A stretch of DNA of 46,811 bases from Blastococcus sp. TF02A-35 (lineage in GTDB: Bacteria; Actinomycetota; Actinomycetes; Mycobacteriales; Geodermatophilaceae), in assembly GCF_004571075.1 (NCBI RefSeq), contig NZ_SPQP01000030.1:1-46811 (forward strand), read 5' to 3'. Below are positions 6,716-15,150 of this stretch, one piece after another; position 1 is the stretch's first letter, and each line of letters opens with the position of its first letter. Made by a program: the position numbers and the translations under genes. The notes beneath the pieces were generated by a model, which was not told the DNA's origin, made no database searches, and worked only from the letters and a program-made list of their open reading frames with translations.

Positions 6716-8128
6716 CTACTCCGAGGCGGGGGCGGTGGCGGCGGGCTCGTCCAGGACCCACCAGGTGCGGACGTTGACGAACTCGCGGATGCCGGCGGCG
6801 GCCAGCTCGCGGCCATGGCCGCTGGCCCGGGTGCCGCCGAAGGGCAGGCGGACGTCGGAGGCGACGACGGCGTTGACGAACACCGCGCCGGACCGGATGC
6901 GCCGGGCGACGGCGACCCCGCGCTCCGGGTCCCGCGTCCACACGCTCGCACCGAGACCGAAGCGGGTGTCGTTCGCGATCCGCACCGCGTCGTCCTCGTC
7001 CTGCGCGACGACGACCGCCGCGACCGGGCCGAAGATCTCCTCGTCGTACGCCGGCATCCCCGGGCGTACCCCGGCCAGCACGGTCGGGGCGTAGAAGCAG
7101 CCGGGCCGGTCGACCCGCGCGCCGCCGGCGAGCAGCCGGGCGCCGGCGGCGACGCAGGCGAGGACCTGGGCGTGCACGGCCTCGAGCAGGTCGGCCCGGG
7201 CCATCGGCCCGACGTCGGTGGCCGGGTCGAGCGGGTCGCCCACGACCAGCCTCCCGACCTCGGCGACCAGCAGCCGGGTGAACTCCTCGGCCACCGCGGA
7301 CTCCACCACGACCCGCTTCGGGGAGATGCAGCTCTGGCCGGCGTTGAGGAACCGGCCGCGGGCGGCCATCGCGGCGACCGCCGGCAGGTCGGCGTCGGAG
7401 AGGACGACGAAGGGGTCGGAGCCGCCGAGCTCCAGCACCGACTTCTTGACCGCGGCGCCGGCGGCCGAGCCGACGGCGCGGCCGGCGCGCTCGCTGCCGG
7501 TGAGGGTGACCGCGCCGATGCGCGGGTCGGCGATGAGCCTGGCGGTCACCGCGGGGATGTCGGGCTCGGCGACCACGAGCGCGGTGAACAGCCCCTCCGG
7601 CGCGCCGGCCTCGGCGAGCAGCCGCTCGACGGCGAGCGCGCAGCCGGTGGTGTTCGGGGAGTGCTTCAGCAGCGCCGCGTTGCCGGCCATGAGCGCCGGG
7701 GCGGCGAACCGCAGCACCTGCCAGAGGGGGAAGTTCCACGGCATGACGGCCAGCACGACGCCGACCGGCTCGTAGCCGACCCAGCTGCGGTCGGCGGAGG
7801 TCTCGACCGGCTCGTCGGCCAGGAAGCCCGCCGCGTGGTCGGCGTAGTACTCGCACGCCGTGGCGCACTTCTCCACCTCGGCGCGGGCCTCGGCGAGCGG
7901 CTTGCCCATCTCCCGGGTGACGAGCAACGCGAGCTCGGCCCCCTGCCCGCGCAGCAGCCCGGCCGCCCGCCGGAGCACGGCGGCCCGGTCCGCGAAGGAG
8001 AGCGCCGCCCACCGCTGCTGGGCCGCTGCCGCGTGGTCCAGCGCCGCGTCGACCTCGGCGTCGGTGAAGGCCGGGTACTCGACGAGCCGCTCTCCCGTCG
8101 CCGGGTTCATGGTGATGACGGCGCTCAT
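6716..8128 (-). CDS. NAD(P)-dependent aldehyde dehydrogenase, succinate-semialdehyde type
   Basis: 470 residues, full length for the family. PWNFP (130-134), Lys155, the general base Glu233 in LELGGSDPF and nucleophile Cys267 in NAGQSCISPKR are all in place, as is EEIFGPV near the C-terminus. The MSAVITMNPATGERL start and the lack of a long N-terminus resemble succinate-semialdehyde dehydrogenases. It would oxidise an aldehyde produced by the pathway to an acid. Its start overlaps the cupin stop by four bases, so the two are co-translated. Confidence 0.9.
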   Translation of the reverse strand: MSAVITMNPATGERLVEYPAFTDAEVDAALDHAAAAQQRWAALSFADRAAVLRRAAGLLRGQGAELALLVTREMGKPLAEARAEVEKCATACEYYADHAAGFLADEPVETSADRSWVGYEPVGVVLAVMPWNFPLWQVLRFAAPALMAGNAALLKHSPNTTGCALAVERLLAEAGAPEGLFTALVVAEPDIPAVTARLIADPRIGAVTLTGSERAGRAVGSAAGAAVKKSVLELGGSDPFVVLSDADLPAVAAMAARGRFLNAGQSCISPKRVVVESAVAEEFTRLLVAEVGRLVVGDPLDPATDVGPMARADLLEAVHAQVLACVAAGARLLAGGARVDRPGCFYAPTVLAGVRPGMPAYDEEIFGPVAAVVVAQDEDDAVRIANDTRFGLGASVWTRDPERGVAVARRIRSGAVFVNAVVASDVRLPFGGTRASGHGRELAAAGIREFVNVRTWWVLDEPAATAPASE

Positions 8129-8556
8129 GCCTTGCTCGCCCCGCGGTCCTTGTCCGACAGGTGCTCGAAGGTCTCGCCGGTCGCGGTGATCGTGCGGGTG
8201 ACGTCCCTGCCGCCGTAGACCCAGTAGATGGTCATCGGGCCCTCACCGCGGTTGCGGAAGCAGTGCGGCACGCCCGCCGGCACCCAGGTGGCCTGGCCGG
8301 CGACGAGGTCGAACTCGTCGTCGCCGATGACCGCGGTGGCCTCGCCCTCGAAGACCAGCACGGTCTCCTCCACGTTGTGCGAGTGCAGCGGGATGCCGGT
8401 CCCCGGGGAGAAGACGGTCATCCCGGTGGTGACGCGGTTCTCCGCACAGTTCCACTTCCCGACGAACGGCACGGTGACGACGCCGTTGCCGCGGTCGAAC
8501 CGCTCGATGTCCTCGGGCCGCAGCACCATCGACGGGGGCACCGGCCGGGCGGTCAC
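8125..8556 (-). CDS. Cupin-domain protein
   Basis: 143 residues from GTG 8556. A single cupin barrel is shown by motif 1 GIPLHSHNVEETVLVFEG (His-X-His-X4-Glu metal ligands) and motif 2 PAGVPHCFRNRG with the third histidine. It could be a metal-dependent isomerase, decarboxylase or dioxygenase, or a non-enzymatic sensor; the sequence does not decide. It overlaps both neighbours by four bases in the operon, so it probably serves the same pathway. Confidence 0.8.
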   Translation of the reverse strand: MTARPVPPSMVLRPEDIERFDRGNGVVTVPFVGKWNCAENRVTTGMTVFSPGTGIPLHSHNVEETVLVFEGEATAVIGDDEFDLVAGQATWVPAGVPHCFRNRGEGPMTIYWVYGGRDVTRTITATGETFEHLSDKDRGASKA

Positions 8557-8864
8557 CGGGACACCTCGGCGCTGTGCGAGACCAGGAGCGAGCCGGGGGT
8601 GTTGACCTGTCCCTCGAGCACCTCGGCGGCGATGGTGCGCCACTGCGCGAAGTGCGGCGCGCGCTTGTGCGCCTCGAAGGCCTCGGCGTCGGCGTAGAGC
8701 TCGTACAGCAGGAACCGGTGGTCCTCCCCCTCGACCGCGCAGACGTCGAAGCGCAGGCACCCCGGCTCGTCGCGCACCGACGCCTCCGCGTTGGCCGAGA
8801 TCCCGGCGAGGAACTCCTCCCGCCGCCCGGGCCGGACCTGCATCTGCACCACCAGGCTGAACAT
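8553..8864 (-). CDS. Antibiotic biosynthesis monooxygenase (ABM)-fold protein
   Basis: 103 residues from ATG 8864 with a strong GAGGAGG eight bases upstream. The dimeric alpha/beta-barrel ABM fold is suggested by VQMQVRPGRREEFL, EPGCLRFDV, FLLYELYADAEAFEAHKRAP and HFAQW. Members include cofactor-free quinone-forming monooxygenases and YgiN/LsrG-like proteins. It is the first gene of the operon with cupin and two dehydrogenases, and faces the Ldh-family gene across a double palindrome. Confidence 0.8.
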   Translation of the reverse strand: MFSLVVQMQVRPGRREEFLAGISANAEASVRDEPGCLRFDVCAVEGEDHRFLLYELYADAEAFEAHKRAPHFAQWRTIAAEVLEGQVNTPGSLLVSHSAEVSR

Positions 8865-8885
8865 GTGCGCCTCCTCCTCGACCGC

Positions 8886-8907
8886 TTGTATACAGGTTGT
8901 ATACAGT
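8886..8907. promoter_or_regulatory. Double TGTATACA operator in divergent promoter
   Basis: Two copies of the self-complementary octamer TGTATACA (8887-8894 and 8898-8905) lie eleven bases apart, one helical turn, in the 72-base gap between two start codons. The second copy overlaps a TACAGT -10 for the plus-strand gene; the first overlaps TATACA for the minus-strand gene. TGTATACA-like palindromes are typical FCD-GntR sites, so the GntR gene at 9986 is the likely ligand. Confidence 0.65.
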
Positions 8908-8936
8908 AGCCGCAGCCAAGGGGAAGAGGGCAAGCG

Positions 8937-9989
8937 ATGACCGACCGGATCGACCCGCAGGACCTGCGCACGTTCGGCACCCGGGTGCTCGCCGCCCTCG
9001 GTGTCCCCGAGGACGACGGCGCCCTCGTGGCCGACTCGCTGGTGCAGGCCGACCTCTGGGGCCACCAGTCGCACGGCCTCCTGCGCCTCCCCTGGTACGC
9101 GGCGCGGCTCCGGTCGGGCGCCATGCGCGCGGTGACCGACCCGGCTGTCCTCTCCGACACCGGGCCGCTGGTGCTGCTCGACGGGCGGGACGGGGTCGGC
9201 CAGGTGCTGGCCGACCGGGCCCGGGCGCTGGCCACCGAGCGCGCCCGTGCGCACGGCGTCGGCGTCGTCGGCGTGCGCAACTCCAACCACTTCGGCACGG
9301 CCATGTACTTCACCCGCCGCGCGGCCCGCGACGGGCTGGTCGCCGTCCTCACCACCAACGCCAGCCCCGCGATGGCCCCCTGGGGCGGGCGGGAGAAGGT
9401 CCTCGGCACCAACCCCTGGTCGATCGCCGCGCCCGCGCCCGACGGGCGCGTCGTCGCCGTCGACATCGCCAACACCGCGGTGGCCCGGGGCAAGATCTAC
9501 CTGGCGAGGAACCGCGGCGAGCAGATCCCCGGGAACTGGGCGCTCACCGCCGACGGGGCGCCGACGACCGACCCGGCGGAGGGGGTGCTCGGCGTGATCC
9601 TGCCGATGGCCGGCCACAAGGGCTACGCGATCTCGTTCCTGGTCGACGTGCTCTCCGGCGCCCTCACCGGCAGCTCCGTCGGCACCGGGGTGCACGGTCC
9701 CTACGAGCCCGAGGCCCGCAGCGGCTGCGGCCACCTCTTCCTCGCCCTGGACCCCTCGGCGTTCGGCGACCCCGCCGGCTACGAGGAGCGCGTGCGACAG
9801 CTGGTGGAGGAGGTCCGCGGCGTGCCGCTGGCCCAGGGGTTCGACGAGGTGTTCCTCCCGGGCGAGGTGGAGGACCGCGCCGAGGAGGCGGCTCTCGCCG
9901 CCGGCGGCGTCGCGCTCGCCGAGGGGTCCCTGGTGGAGCTGCGCGAGCTGGCCGCCTCGGCCGGTGTCCCCGCCGGGCCGCTCGCATGA
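8937..9989 (+). CDS. Ldh-family (malate/L-lactate/ureidoglycolate-type) dehydrogenase
   Basis: 350 residues from ATG 8937, with a GAAGAGG ribosome site. The family is NAD(P)-dependent but not Rossmann-fold. Hallmarks are GHQSHGLLR with His46, NSNHFG with His118, GTNPWSIA and MAGHKGYA in the cofactor-binding region. Characterised members oxidise malate, (R)-sulfolactate, ureidoglycolate or 2,3-diketogulonate. It lies at the head of a two-gene operon with its GntR regulator (ATGA overlap) and divergent from the ABM-cupin-dehydrogenase operon, so it probably performs the first 2-hydroxyacid oxidation. Confidence 0.88.
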   Translation: MTDRIDPQDLRTFGTRVLAALGVPEDDGALVADSLVQADLWGHQSHGLLRLPWYAARLRSGAMRAVTDPAVLSDTGPLVLLDGRDGVGQVLADRARALATERARAHGVGVVGVRNSNHFGTAMYFTRRAARDGLVAVLTTNASPAMAPWGGREKVLGTNPWSIAAPAPDGRVVAVDIANTAVARGKIYLARNRGEQIPGNWALTADGAPTTDPAEGVLGVILPMAGHKGYAISFLVDVLSGALTGSSVGTGVHGPYEPEARSGCGHLFLALDPSAFGDPAGYEERVRQLVEEVRGVPLAQGFDEVFLPGEVEDRAEEAALAAGGVALAEGSLVELRELAASAGVPAGPLA

Positions 9990-10696
9990 GCGCCGGCTTC
10001 CCCGGGCCCGGCGAGGCGAGCAAGGCCGACCTGGTCCACCGGCAGCTCAAGGAGGAGATCGAGCTCGGCGAGCTCGCGCCGGGCACGCCGCTGTCCGAGC
10101 TGTGGCTCGTCGAGCGCACCGGCGCCTCGCGCACCCCGGTCCGGGAGGCGCTGCGCCGGCTCGCCGCCGAGGGGCTGGTCGACCTGGTACCGCGGCAGGG
10201 CGCCCGCGTCTCCCGGGTCTCGCTGCAGAGCGTCCGCGACCTCTTCGACTTCCGCTCGCTGCTGGAGCCGGCCGCGATCCGCCAGGCGACCGAGGCCGCC
10301 ACCACCGACGCCGAGCTGCGCCGCGCCTTCACCGCCATGCGCAGCGAGTTCGCGCGGACCGTCCGCCGGGCGCCGTCGCAGGCCCGGTCGCGGTCGTTCT
10401 ACGAGCTGGCCGACCGGTTCGACTGGGCGATCATCGGCGCGACCCGCAACGAGCACCTGCGACGCACCATCGCCGAGCTCCGGCCGCACACCGCGCGGCT
10501 GCGCAACCTCTCCCACGTCGACCCGCAGCGGGTGGAGGTCTCGGTCGCCGAGCACCTGCGCATGTGCGACGCGCTGCTGGCCGGCGACGCCGACGCGGCC
10601 GCCACCGCGATGGCCGAGCACCTCACGCAGAGCCTGGCCACCATCTTCCGCAACCTCGCGCACGGCCCGGCCGAGGGCCTGGACCTGCTCGGGTAG
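9986..10696 (+). CDS. GntR-family (FCD) transcriptional regulator
   Basis: 236 residues from ATG 9986, overlapping the dehydrogenase stop (ATGA). The winged helix spans about residues 13-80 (LVHRQLKEEIELGELAPGTP and SRTPVREALRRLAAEGLVDL). The FCD domain follows, with RNEHLRRTI and VAEHLRMCDALLAGD. It is distinct from the regulator at 3768, so this 8-kb region has two acid-responsive switches. The double TGTATACA palindrome upstream of its operon suggests autoregulation plus control of the divergent operon. Confidence 0.9.
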   Translation: MSAGFPGPGEASKADLVHRQLKEEIELGELAPGTPLSELWLVERTGASRTPVREALRRLAAEGLVDLVPRQGARVSRVSLQSVRDLFDFRSLLEPAAIRQATEAATTDAELRRAFTAMRSEFARTVRRAPSQARSRSFYELADRFDWAIIGATRNEHLRRTIAELRPHTARLRNLSHVDPQRVEVSVAEHLRMCDALLAGDADAAATAMAEHLTQSLATIFRNLAHGPAEGLDLLG

Positions 10697-10705
10697 GCGA
10701 CGCCC

Positions 10706-11101
10706 CTACTGGTCGGCCTTGACCGCCAGGACCGGGCAGTTGGCGTCGAGCAGGATGCGCTGCGCCTGGCTGCCGGTGATCAGCTTGCCCGTCGGGGTGC
10801 GCCGGCGCAGGCCGATGACGATCAGGCTCGCCTTGACCCGGTCGGCCGCCTCGACGACCTCCTCCGACGCCTCGTGCCCGCGCACCTGCTGGTCGATCTC
10901 GTACACCACGCCGGTGCCGTCGAGCCGCTCGCGCAGCTGGGCCAGGCGCTCCTCGGAGACGAAGCGGTTGTCGACGAAAGCGTCGCCCCGCGAGGTGTTC
11001 ACGACGTGCAGCGGCTCCTCGCGGCGGCGCGCCTCCGCGAGCGCAGCGGTCAGGGCGGCCTCGCCCTCCGGGGTCGGCACGTAGCCCACGACGATCGTCA
11101 T
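10706..11101 (-). CDS. Universal stress protein (UspA family)
   Basis: 131 residues starting at ATG 11101. MTIVVGYVPTPEGEAAL is the usual first strand, and GLRRRTPTGKLITGSQAQRI carries the ATP-binding G-X2-G-X9-G(S/T)-type loop, followed by CPVLAVK. A single Usp domain of normal length. It is convergent with the GntR gene (9 bases apart) and lies downstream of the two-component genes on the same strand, 70 bases away; a functional link to the catabolic island is not evident. Confidence 0.88.
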   Translation of the reverse strand: MTIVVGYVPTPEGEAALTAALAEARRREEPLHVVNTSRGDAFVDNRFVSEERLAQLRERLDGTGVVYEIDQQVRGHEASEEVVEAADRVKASLIVIGLRRRTPTGKLITGSQAQRILLDANCPVLAVKADQ

Positions 11102-11171
11102 GCCGGCAGCCTGGCCGACCCGCTCGGTGTCGTCAGCATTACGCGCCTATCGGTTGTTTCGGTCCTTGCGG

Positions 11172-11861
11172 TCACCGGACGCCGGCTCGCAGCGTGAACC
11201 GGCGCTCGGGCCGCCCGGCGGTCCCGTAGCGCTGCCGCACGTCGGCCTGCTCCTGGGCCACCAGCTGCTCGAGGTAGCGCCGCGCGCTCACCCGCGCCAG
11301 CCCGGTGCGCTCGCTGCACTCCGAGGCCGACAGGCCCTGGTCCGCGGCGGCGGCGAGCGCCTGGCGGACCAGCTCCAGGGTCTCCGGGGTGATCCCCTTC
11401 GGGGTGGCCACCGGCTCCGGCCCGCTCCCCCGCGCCCCGCCGAACACCCGGTCGACGTCCCGCTGGCCGGCGACGTCGAGCTCGGCCAGCTCGCCCCGCA
11501 CCGCGGCGTACTGCCGCAGCCGGTCCTCGAAGGTGCGCCGCTCGAACGGCTTGACCAGGTAGTGCAGGACACCGCCGTGCAGCGCGCTGCGGATGCTGTC
11601 GACGTCGCGCGCGGCGCTGATGACCACGACGTCCGCCGTCGACCCCTCGGCCCGCAGCCGGCGCAGCACCTCCAGCCCGGTCATGTCCGGCAGGTAGATG
11701 TCGAGCAGGACGAGGTCCGGTCGCAGCCGCGCCACCTCCGCCAGCGCCTCCGCACCGTTGGCCGCGGTCCCCACCACCTCGAAGCCGTCGAGCGCGGCGA
11801 CGAAGGCGGCGTGCACCTTGGCGACCATGAAGTCGTCGTCGACGATGAGGACGCCGATCAC
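11172..11861 (-). CDS. Response regulator, CitB/DcuR type
   Basis: 229 residues. The receiver domain (1-120) has the acidic pocket Asp8-Asp10, phosphoacceptor Asp54 in LVLLDIYLPDMTG and Lys104 in YLVKPF. The C-terminal part contains a helix-turn-helix around SASECSERTGLARVSARRYL, as in CitB/DpiA-like regulators that answer citrate or C4-dicarboxylates. Its start overlaps the kinase stop by four bases. Divergent from the TctCBA transporter operon, which it most likely controls. Confidence 0.9.
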   Translation of the reverse strand: MIGVLIVDDDFMVAKVHAAFVAALDGFEVVGTAANGAEALAEVARLRPDLVLLDIYLPDMTGLEVLRRLRAEGSTADVVVISAARDVDSIRSALHGGVLHYLVKPFERRTFEDRLRQYAAVRGELAELDVAGQRDVDRVFGGARGSGPEPVATPKGITPETLELVRQALAAAADQGLSASECSERTGLARVSARRYLEQLVAQEQADVRQRYGTAGRPERRFTLRAGVR

Positions 11862-13459
11862 GAGGTCACCAGCGCCGGGTCGGCGGGCATCCGCGCGACG
11901 AAGGTGGACCCGCCGGCCGAGCTGGCGGTGACCTCACCGCCGCGGCGGGTGCACAGCAGGTGCACCAGCGACAGCCCGATGCCGTGCTCGCCGGAGGACC
12001 CCTCCCCCGCGGCCGCGTCCTTGGTCGACACCCCGCGCCGGAACACCTCGCGCTCCATCCCCGGGGGCACGCCCGGACCCGAGTCGCGCACGACCACCTC
12101 CACCTCTCCGTCGACCAGCCCGACCGACACCTCCACCCAGCGCTGCACCGCCGCCGACGCCGCGTCCAGGGCGTTGTCCACCAGGTTCCCGATCACCGTC
12201 GCGACGTCGGTGCTCAGCTCGCCGGGGAGCACCGGCAGCGAGGAGTCCGGGTCGATCCGGAAGTCGACGCCCAGCTCGTCGGCCTGGCTGCCCTTGGCGA
12301 TGAGCAGCGCGGCGATCGAGGGGTCCCGCACCGCGGAGGTGACCGCGGCGGTGAACTCCGACCGGCTGGAGCTCACCCGGTGCACGAACCGCACCGCCTC
12401 CTCCGCCTCCCCGATCTCGATCAGCCCGGCGATGGTGTGCAGCCGGTTGCTGAACTCGTGCGCCTGCGCCCGCAGGGTGTCGGTGACGTGCCGCGTCAGG
12501 TCCAGCTCGCGGCGCAGCTCCAGCAGCTCGGTGCGGTCGCGCAGCGTCGTCACCGAGCCGATCGGGCGGCCGCGGCTGGCGATCGGCAGCCGGTTCACCA
12601 CGAGCACCCGCCCGGCGCTGGCGACGGCCCGGTCGCGCTCCACCTCGCCGGAGAGGAACGCGTCGAGCAGCTCCGCCCCCACGCCCAGGTCGGCGAGCGT
12701 GCGGCCCAGCGCGTCGCCGGGGATGCGCAGCAGCCGGATCGCCTCGTCGTTGATGAGGGTCACCCGGCCGCGCAGGTCCAGGCCGACGACGCCCTCGCGG
12801 ATGCCGTGCAGCATCGCATCGCGGTGCTCGACGAGGCCGGTGATCTCCGCCGGCTCCAGCCCGAGGGTCTGCCGCTTGACCCGCCGCGCCACCAGCAGCG
12901 ACCCGCCGACGCCGAGCACGCTGGCCAGGCCGAGGTAGGTGAGCAGGTTGGGCGCGGCCTCCTCCAGCCCGTCCCACACCCCCGGGTAGCTGCGCTGCAC
13001 CGCCACGAAGCCGATGACGTCGTCGTCCCGCGGGACCAGGATCGGCGCCATCGCCACGGCGGCCTCGCCCCCGTGGACCTCGGTGTCACCGAGCCAGGAG
13101 CGCCCCGACAGGACGTCGCTGGCGCCGAGGTCGTAGCGGCTGTCGATCTCCCCGGGGACGGCGCTGGCCACGATCGTGCCGTCGGCGGTCGCGACCACCA
13201 CCGAGTCCGACCCCGAGACGCTGCGCGCGCTCTCGGCCGCGACCCGGACGTAGATGAGCTGGTCCTCCAGCAGCGCCTCGCGGGTGGACCCGGCGTTGGC
13301 CAGCGTCTCCGCGATCGCCTGCGCCCGGCGCCCCTCGACGTCCTCTGCGCGCTGGGTCGACTGGGCGACCGTGACCGCCGCGACCCCGACCAGGACGACG
13401 CAGATGATGACCACCTGCAGGGCCAGCAGCTGGCCGGCGAGGGAGAGCCGCCGGGACAC
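11858..13459 (-). CDS. Sensor histidine kinase, CitA/DcuS type
   Basis: 533 residues from GTG 13459 with AGGAGG upstream. Membrane segment about 11-31, an extracytoplasmic PAS-like (sCache) sensor to about 168, second membrane segment about 172-191, a cytoplasmic PAS domain (211-310), then a Spo0B-like dimerisation helix with phospho-histidine His334 in AQAHEFSNRLHTIAGL and a HATPase domain with NLVDNALDAA, DSGPGVP and GIGLSLV. This layout is that of periplasmic citrate/dicarboxylate sensors. It is divergent from tctC, so the ligand is probably the transported acid. Confidence 0.9.
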   Translation of the reverse strand: MSRRLSLAGQLLALQVVIICVVLVGVAAVTVAQSTQRAEDVEGRRAQAIAETLANAGSTREALLEDQLIYVRVAAESARSVSGSDSVVVATADGTIVASAVPGEIDSRYDLGASDVLSGRSWLGDTEVHGGEAAVAMAPILVPRDDDVIGFVAVQRSYPGVWDGLEEAAPNLLTYLGLASVLGVGGSLLVARRVKRQTLGLEPAEITGLVEHRDAMLHGIREGVVGLDLRGRVTLINDEAIRLLRIPGDALGRTLADLGVGAELLDAFLSGEVERDRAVASAGRVLVVNRLPIASRGRPIGSVTTLRDRTELLELRRELDLTRHVTDTLRAQAHEFSNRLHTIAGLIEIGEAEEAVRFVHRVSSSRSEFTAAVTSAVRDPSIAALLIAKGSQADELGVDFRIDPDSSLPVLPGELSTDVATVIGNLVDNALDAASAAVQRWVEVSVGLVDGEVEVVVRDSGPGVPPGMEREVFRRGVSTKDAAAGEGSSGEHGIGLSLVHLLCTRRGGEVTASSAGGSTFVARMPADPALVTS

Positions 13460-13562
13460 GGTGCCTCCTGACGTCGGGCGGGGATGGGGCGGCAAGTGGA
13501 GCACGGCCGCGCGGGGCGGCTGCCGTGGACACAAGGAACACAAAGCTCAATGCGCACTCAAG

Positions 13563-13602
13563 GGTGACACGGGTCACCGGCCCGACCATCTTCCGTGTCA
13601 CG
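13563..13602. promoter_or_regulatory. Inverted repeats upstream of tctC
   Basis: GGTGAC-ACGG-GTCACC (13563-13578) is a perfect palindrome with 6-bp arms, and CGTGTCACG (13594-13602) is a second one. GTGACAC and its complement GTGTCAC occur once each, about 30 bases apart. They sit in the 177-base divergent gap between kinase and transporter and are candidate sites for the CitB-like regulator. Confidence 0.45.
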
Positions 13603-13636
13603 AGGTGGTCATCCACCCGACACACAGGAGGACAAG

Positions 13637-14638
13637 ATGCGCACTGCTTCCGTGCGGAAGCTCACCGTCGGCGCCCTCGCCGCCGGGCTCGTGCTCACCG
13701 GCTGCGGCACCACGGCCGAGGGCGGTTCCGCCTCGGGCGGTGGCGACGGCGCCATCAGCGGCCTGCGCCTGCTGGTCCCGAACTCCCCTGGAAGCGGCTA
13801 CGACACCACCGGCCGCGCCGTCGCCCAGGTGATGGAGGACGAGGAGCTCGCGTCGGGCATCGAGGTGTTCAACCTCGAGGGTGCCGGCGGCACCGTTGGC
13901 CTCCAGCGCCTCGTGAACGAGGAGGGCAACGCCAAGATGCTCATGCAGATGGGCCTCGGCGTCGTCGGTGCGCAGTTCAGCAACCAGTCCGAGGCCACCC
14001 TCGACCAGACCACCCCGATCGCGAAGCTGATCGAGGAGGCCGAGGCGATCGTCGTCCCCGGTGACTCCCCCCACCAGTCGATCGACGACCTCGTGACGGC
14101 GTGGAAGGCCGACCCCGGCGGCACCCCGGTCGGCGGCGCCTCCAACCCCGGCGGCCCCGACCACCTGACCCCGATGCTGCTCGCGCAGGAGGTCGGCGTG
14201 GCGCCGACCGCGGTCAACTACGTCTCCTACGACGGCGGCGGCGAGCTGCTGGCCGGCATCCTCGGCGGCGACGTCGCCTTCGCCGCGACCGGCGTCGGCG
14301 AGGTCACCGAGGCCGCCGAGGCCGGCGACGTGCGCATCCTGGCCGTCACCAGCGAGGAGGCCGTGGAGGGCGTCGACGCCCCCACGCTGACCGACGAGGG
14401 CATCGACCTGGTCTTCGCCAACTGGCGTGGCATCGTCGCGGCGCCCGGCATCTCCGAGGACGAGACGCAGGCCTTCGTCGACGCGGTCACCGAGATGCAC
14501 GACAGCGAGGCGTGGCAGCAGGTCCTGGAGGACCAGGGCTGGACCGACGCCTTCGTCGTCGGCGACGAGTTCACCTCGTTCCTCTCCGACGAGAGCGACC
14601 GCGTCGAGTCGGTCATGAGCGAGCTGGGCCTGGCATGA
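13637..14638 (+). CDS. tctC: Tripartite tricarboxylate transporter solute-binding lipoprotein (TctC)
   Basis: 333 residues from ATG 13637 with AGGAGG upstream. The lipoprotein signal ends in VLTGC (Cys23). The mature part has the TctC/BugD features: [20 protein letters not shown], an [10 protein letters not shown] loop, [13 protein letters not shown] and [16 protein letters not shown]. It captures a carboxylate outside the membrane and delivers it to TctA/B. Substrates known for the family include citrate, tartrate, phthalates and sulfolactate; the ligand here is unknown. The stop overlaps tctB (ATGA). Confidence 0.93.
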   Translation: MRTASVRKLTVGALAAGLVLTGCGTTAEGGSASGGGDGAISGLRLLVPNSPGSGYDTTGRAVAQVMEDEELASGIEVFNLEGAGGTVGLQRLVNEEGNAKMLMQMGLGVVGAQFSNQSEATLDQTTPIAKLIEEAEAIVVPGDSPHQSIDDLVTAWKADPGGTPVGGASNPGGPDHLTPMLLAQEVGVAPTAVNYVSYDGGGELLAGILGGDVAFAATGVGEVTEAAEAGDVRILAVTSEEAVEGVDAPTLTDEGIDLVFANWRGIVAAPGISEDETQAFVDAVTEMHDSEAWQQVLEDQGWTDAFVVGDEFTSFLSDESDRVESVMSELGLA

Positions 14639-15150
14639 GCTCTGCCGCTCCCGGCGGCGCGACGACGGAACAGGGCCGCTCCGAGTACGGGGTGGCCCTG
14701 TTCCTCGCGGCCCTCGGTGTCCTCGTCATCGTGCTGGCGGTCCTGATCCCGGAGAGCCGGATCGCCCGCGGCCCCCTCGGCCCCTCGACCGTCCCGATCG
14801 TCGTGGGCGGCCTCCTGGTCGTCGTCGCCGGTTTCCTCGCCCTCGACGTGGCCCGCGGCGGCCGCGGCGAGCCCGAGGGCGGCGAGGACGTCGAGCTGAC
14901 CGGCAGCAGCGACTGGCGCACGGTCCTCATGCTCGCGGCGGCGTTCGTCGCCAACGCCCTGCTGATCGAGTCCGTGGGCTGGTGGTTCTCCGGGGCCGTC
15001 CTCTTCTGGGGCGCGGCGTTCGCCCTCGGCAGCCGGCACTACGTGCGCGACGCGCTCATCGCCTTCGCGCTCTCGTTCGGCTCCTTCTACCTGTTCGCCC
15101 TCGGGCTCGGCGTCGTCCTGCCCCCCGGCATCCTGGACGGGATCCTCTGA
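14635..15150 (+). CDS. tctB: Tripartite tricarboxylate transporter small membrane subunit (TctB)
   Basis: 171 residues. Four predicted membrane helices ([52 protein letters not shown] with [14 protein letters not shown], and the C-terminal [13 protein letters not shown]) with a charged loop [13 protein letters not shown] in the middle: the poorly conserved TctB pattern. Position between tctC and tctA with a 4-base and a 1-base overlap is decisive. Confidence 0.9.
   Translation: MSSAAPGGATTEQGRSEYGVALFLAALGVLVIVLAVLIPESRIARGPLGPSTVPIVVGGLLVVVAGFLALDVARGGRGEPEGGEDVELTGSSDWRTVLMLAAAFVANALLIESVGWWFSGAVLFWGAAFALGSRHYVRDALIAFALSFGSFYLFALGLGVVLPPGILDGIL

Noticed and set aside
4579-6777. Long plus-strand open frame running through the MFS gene and the convergent dehydrogenase
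   Set aside because: Arg/Pro/Gly-rich shadow; both real genes on the two strands have full family motifs.
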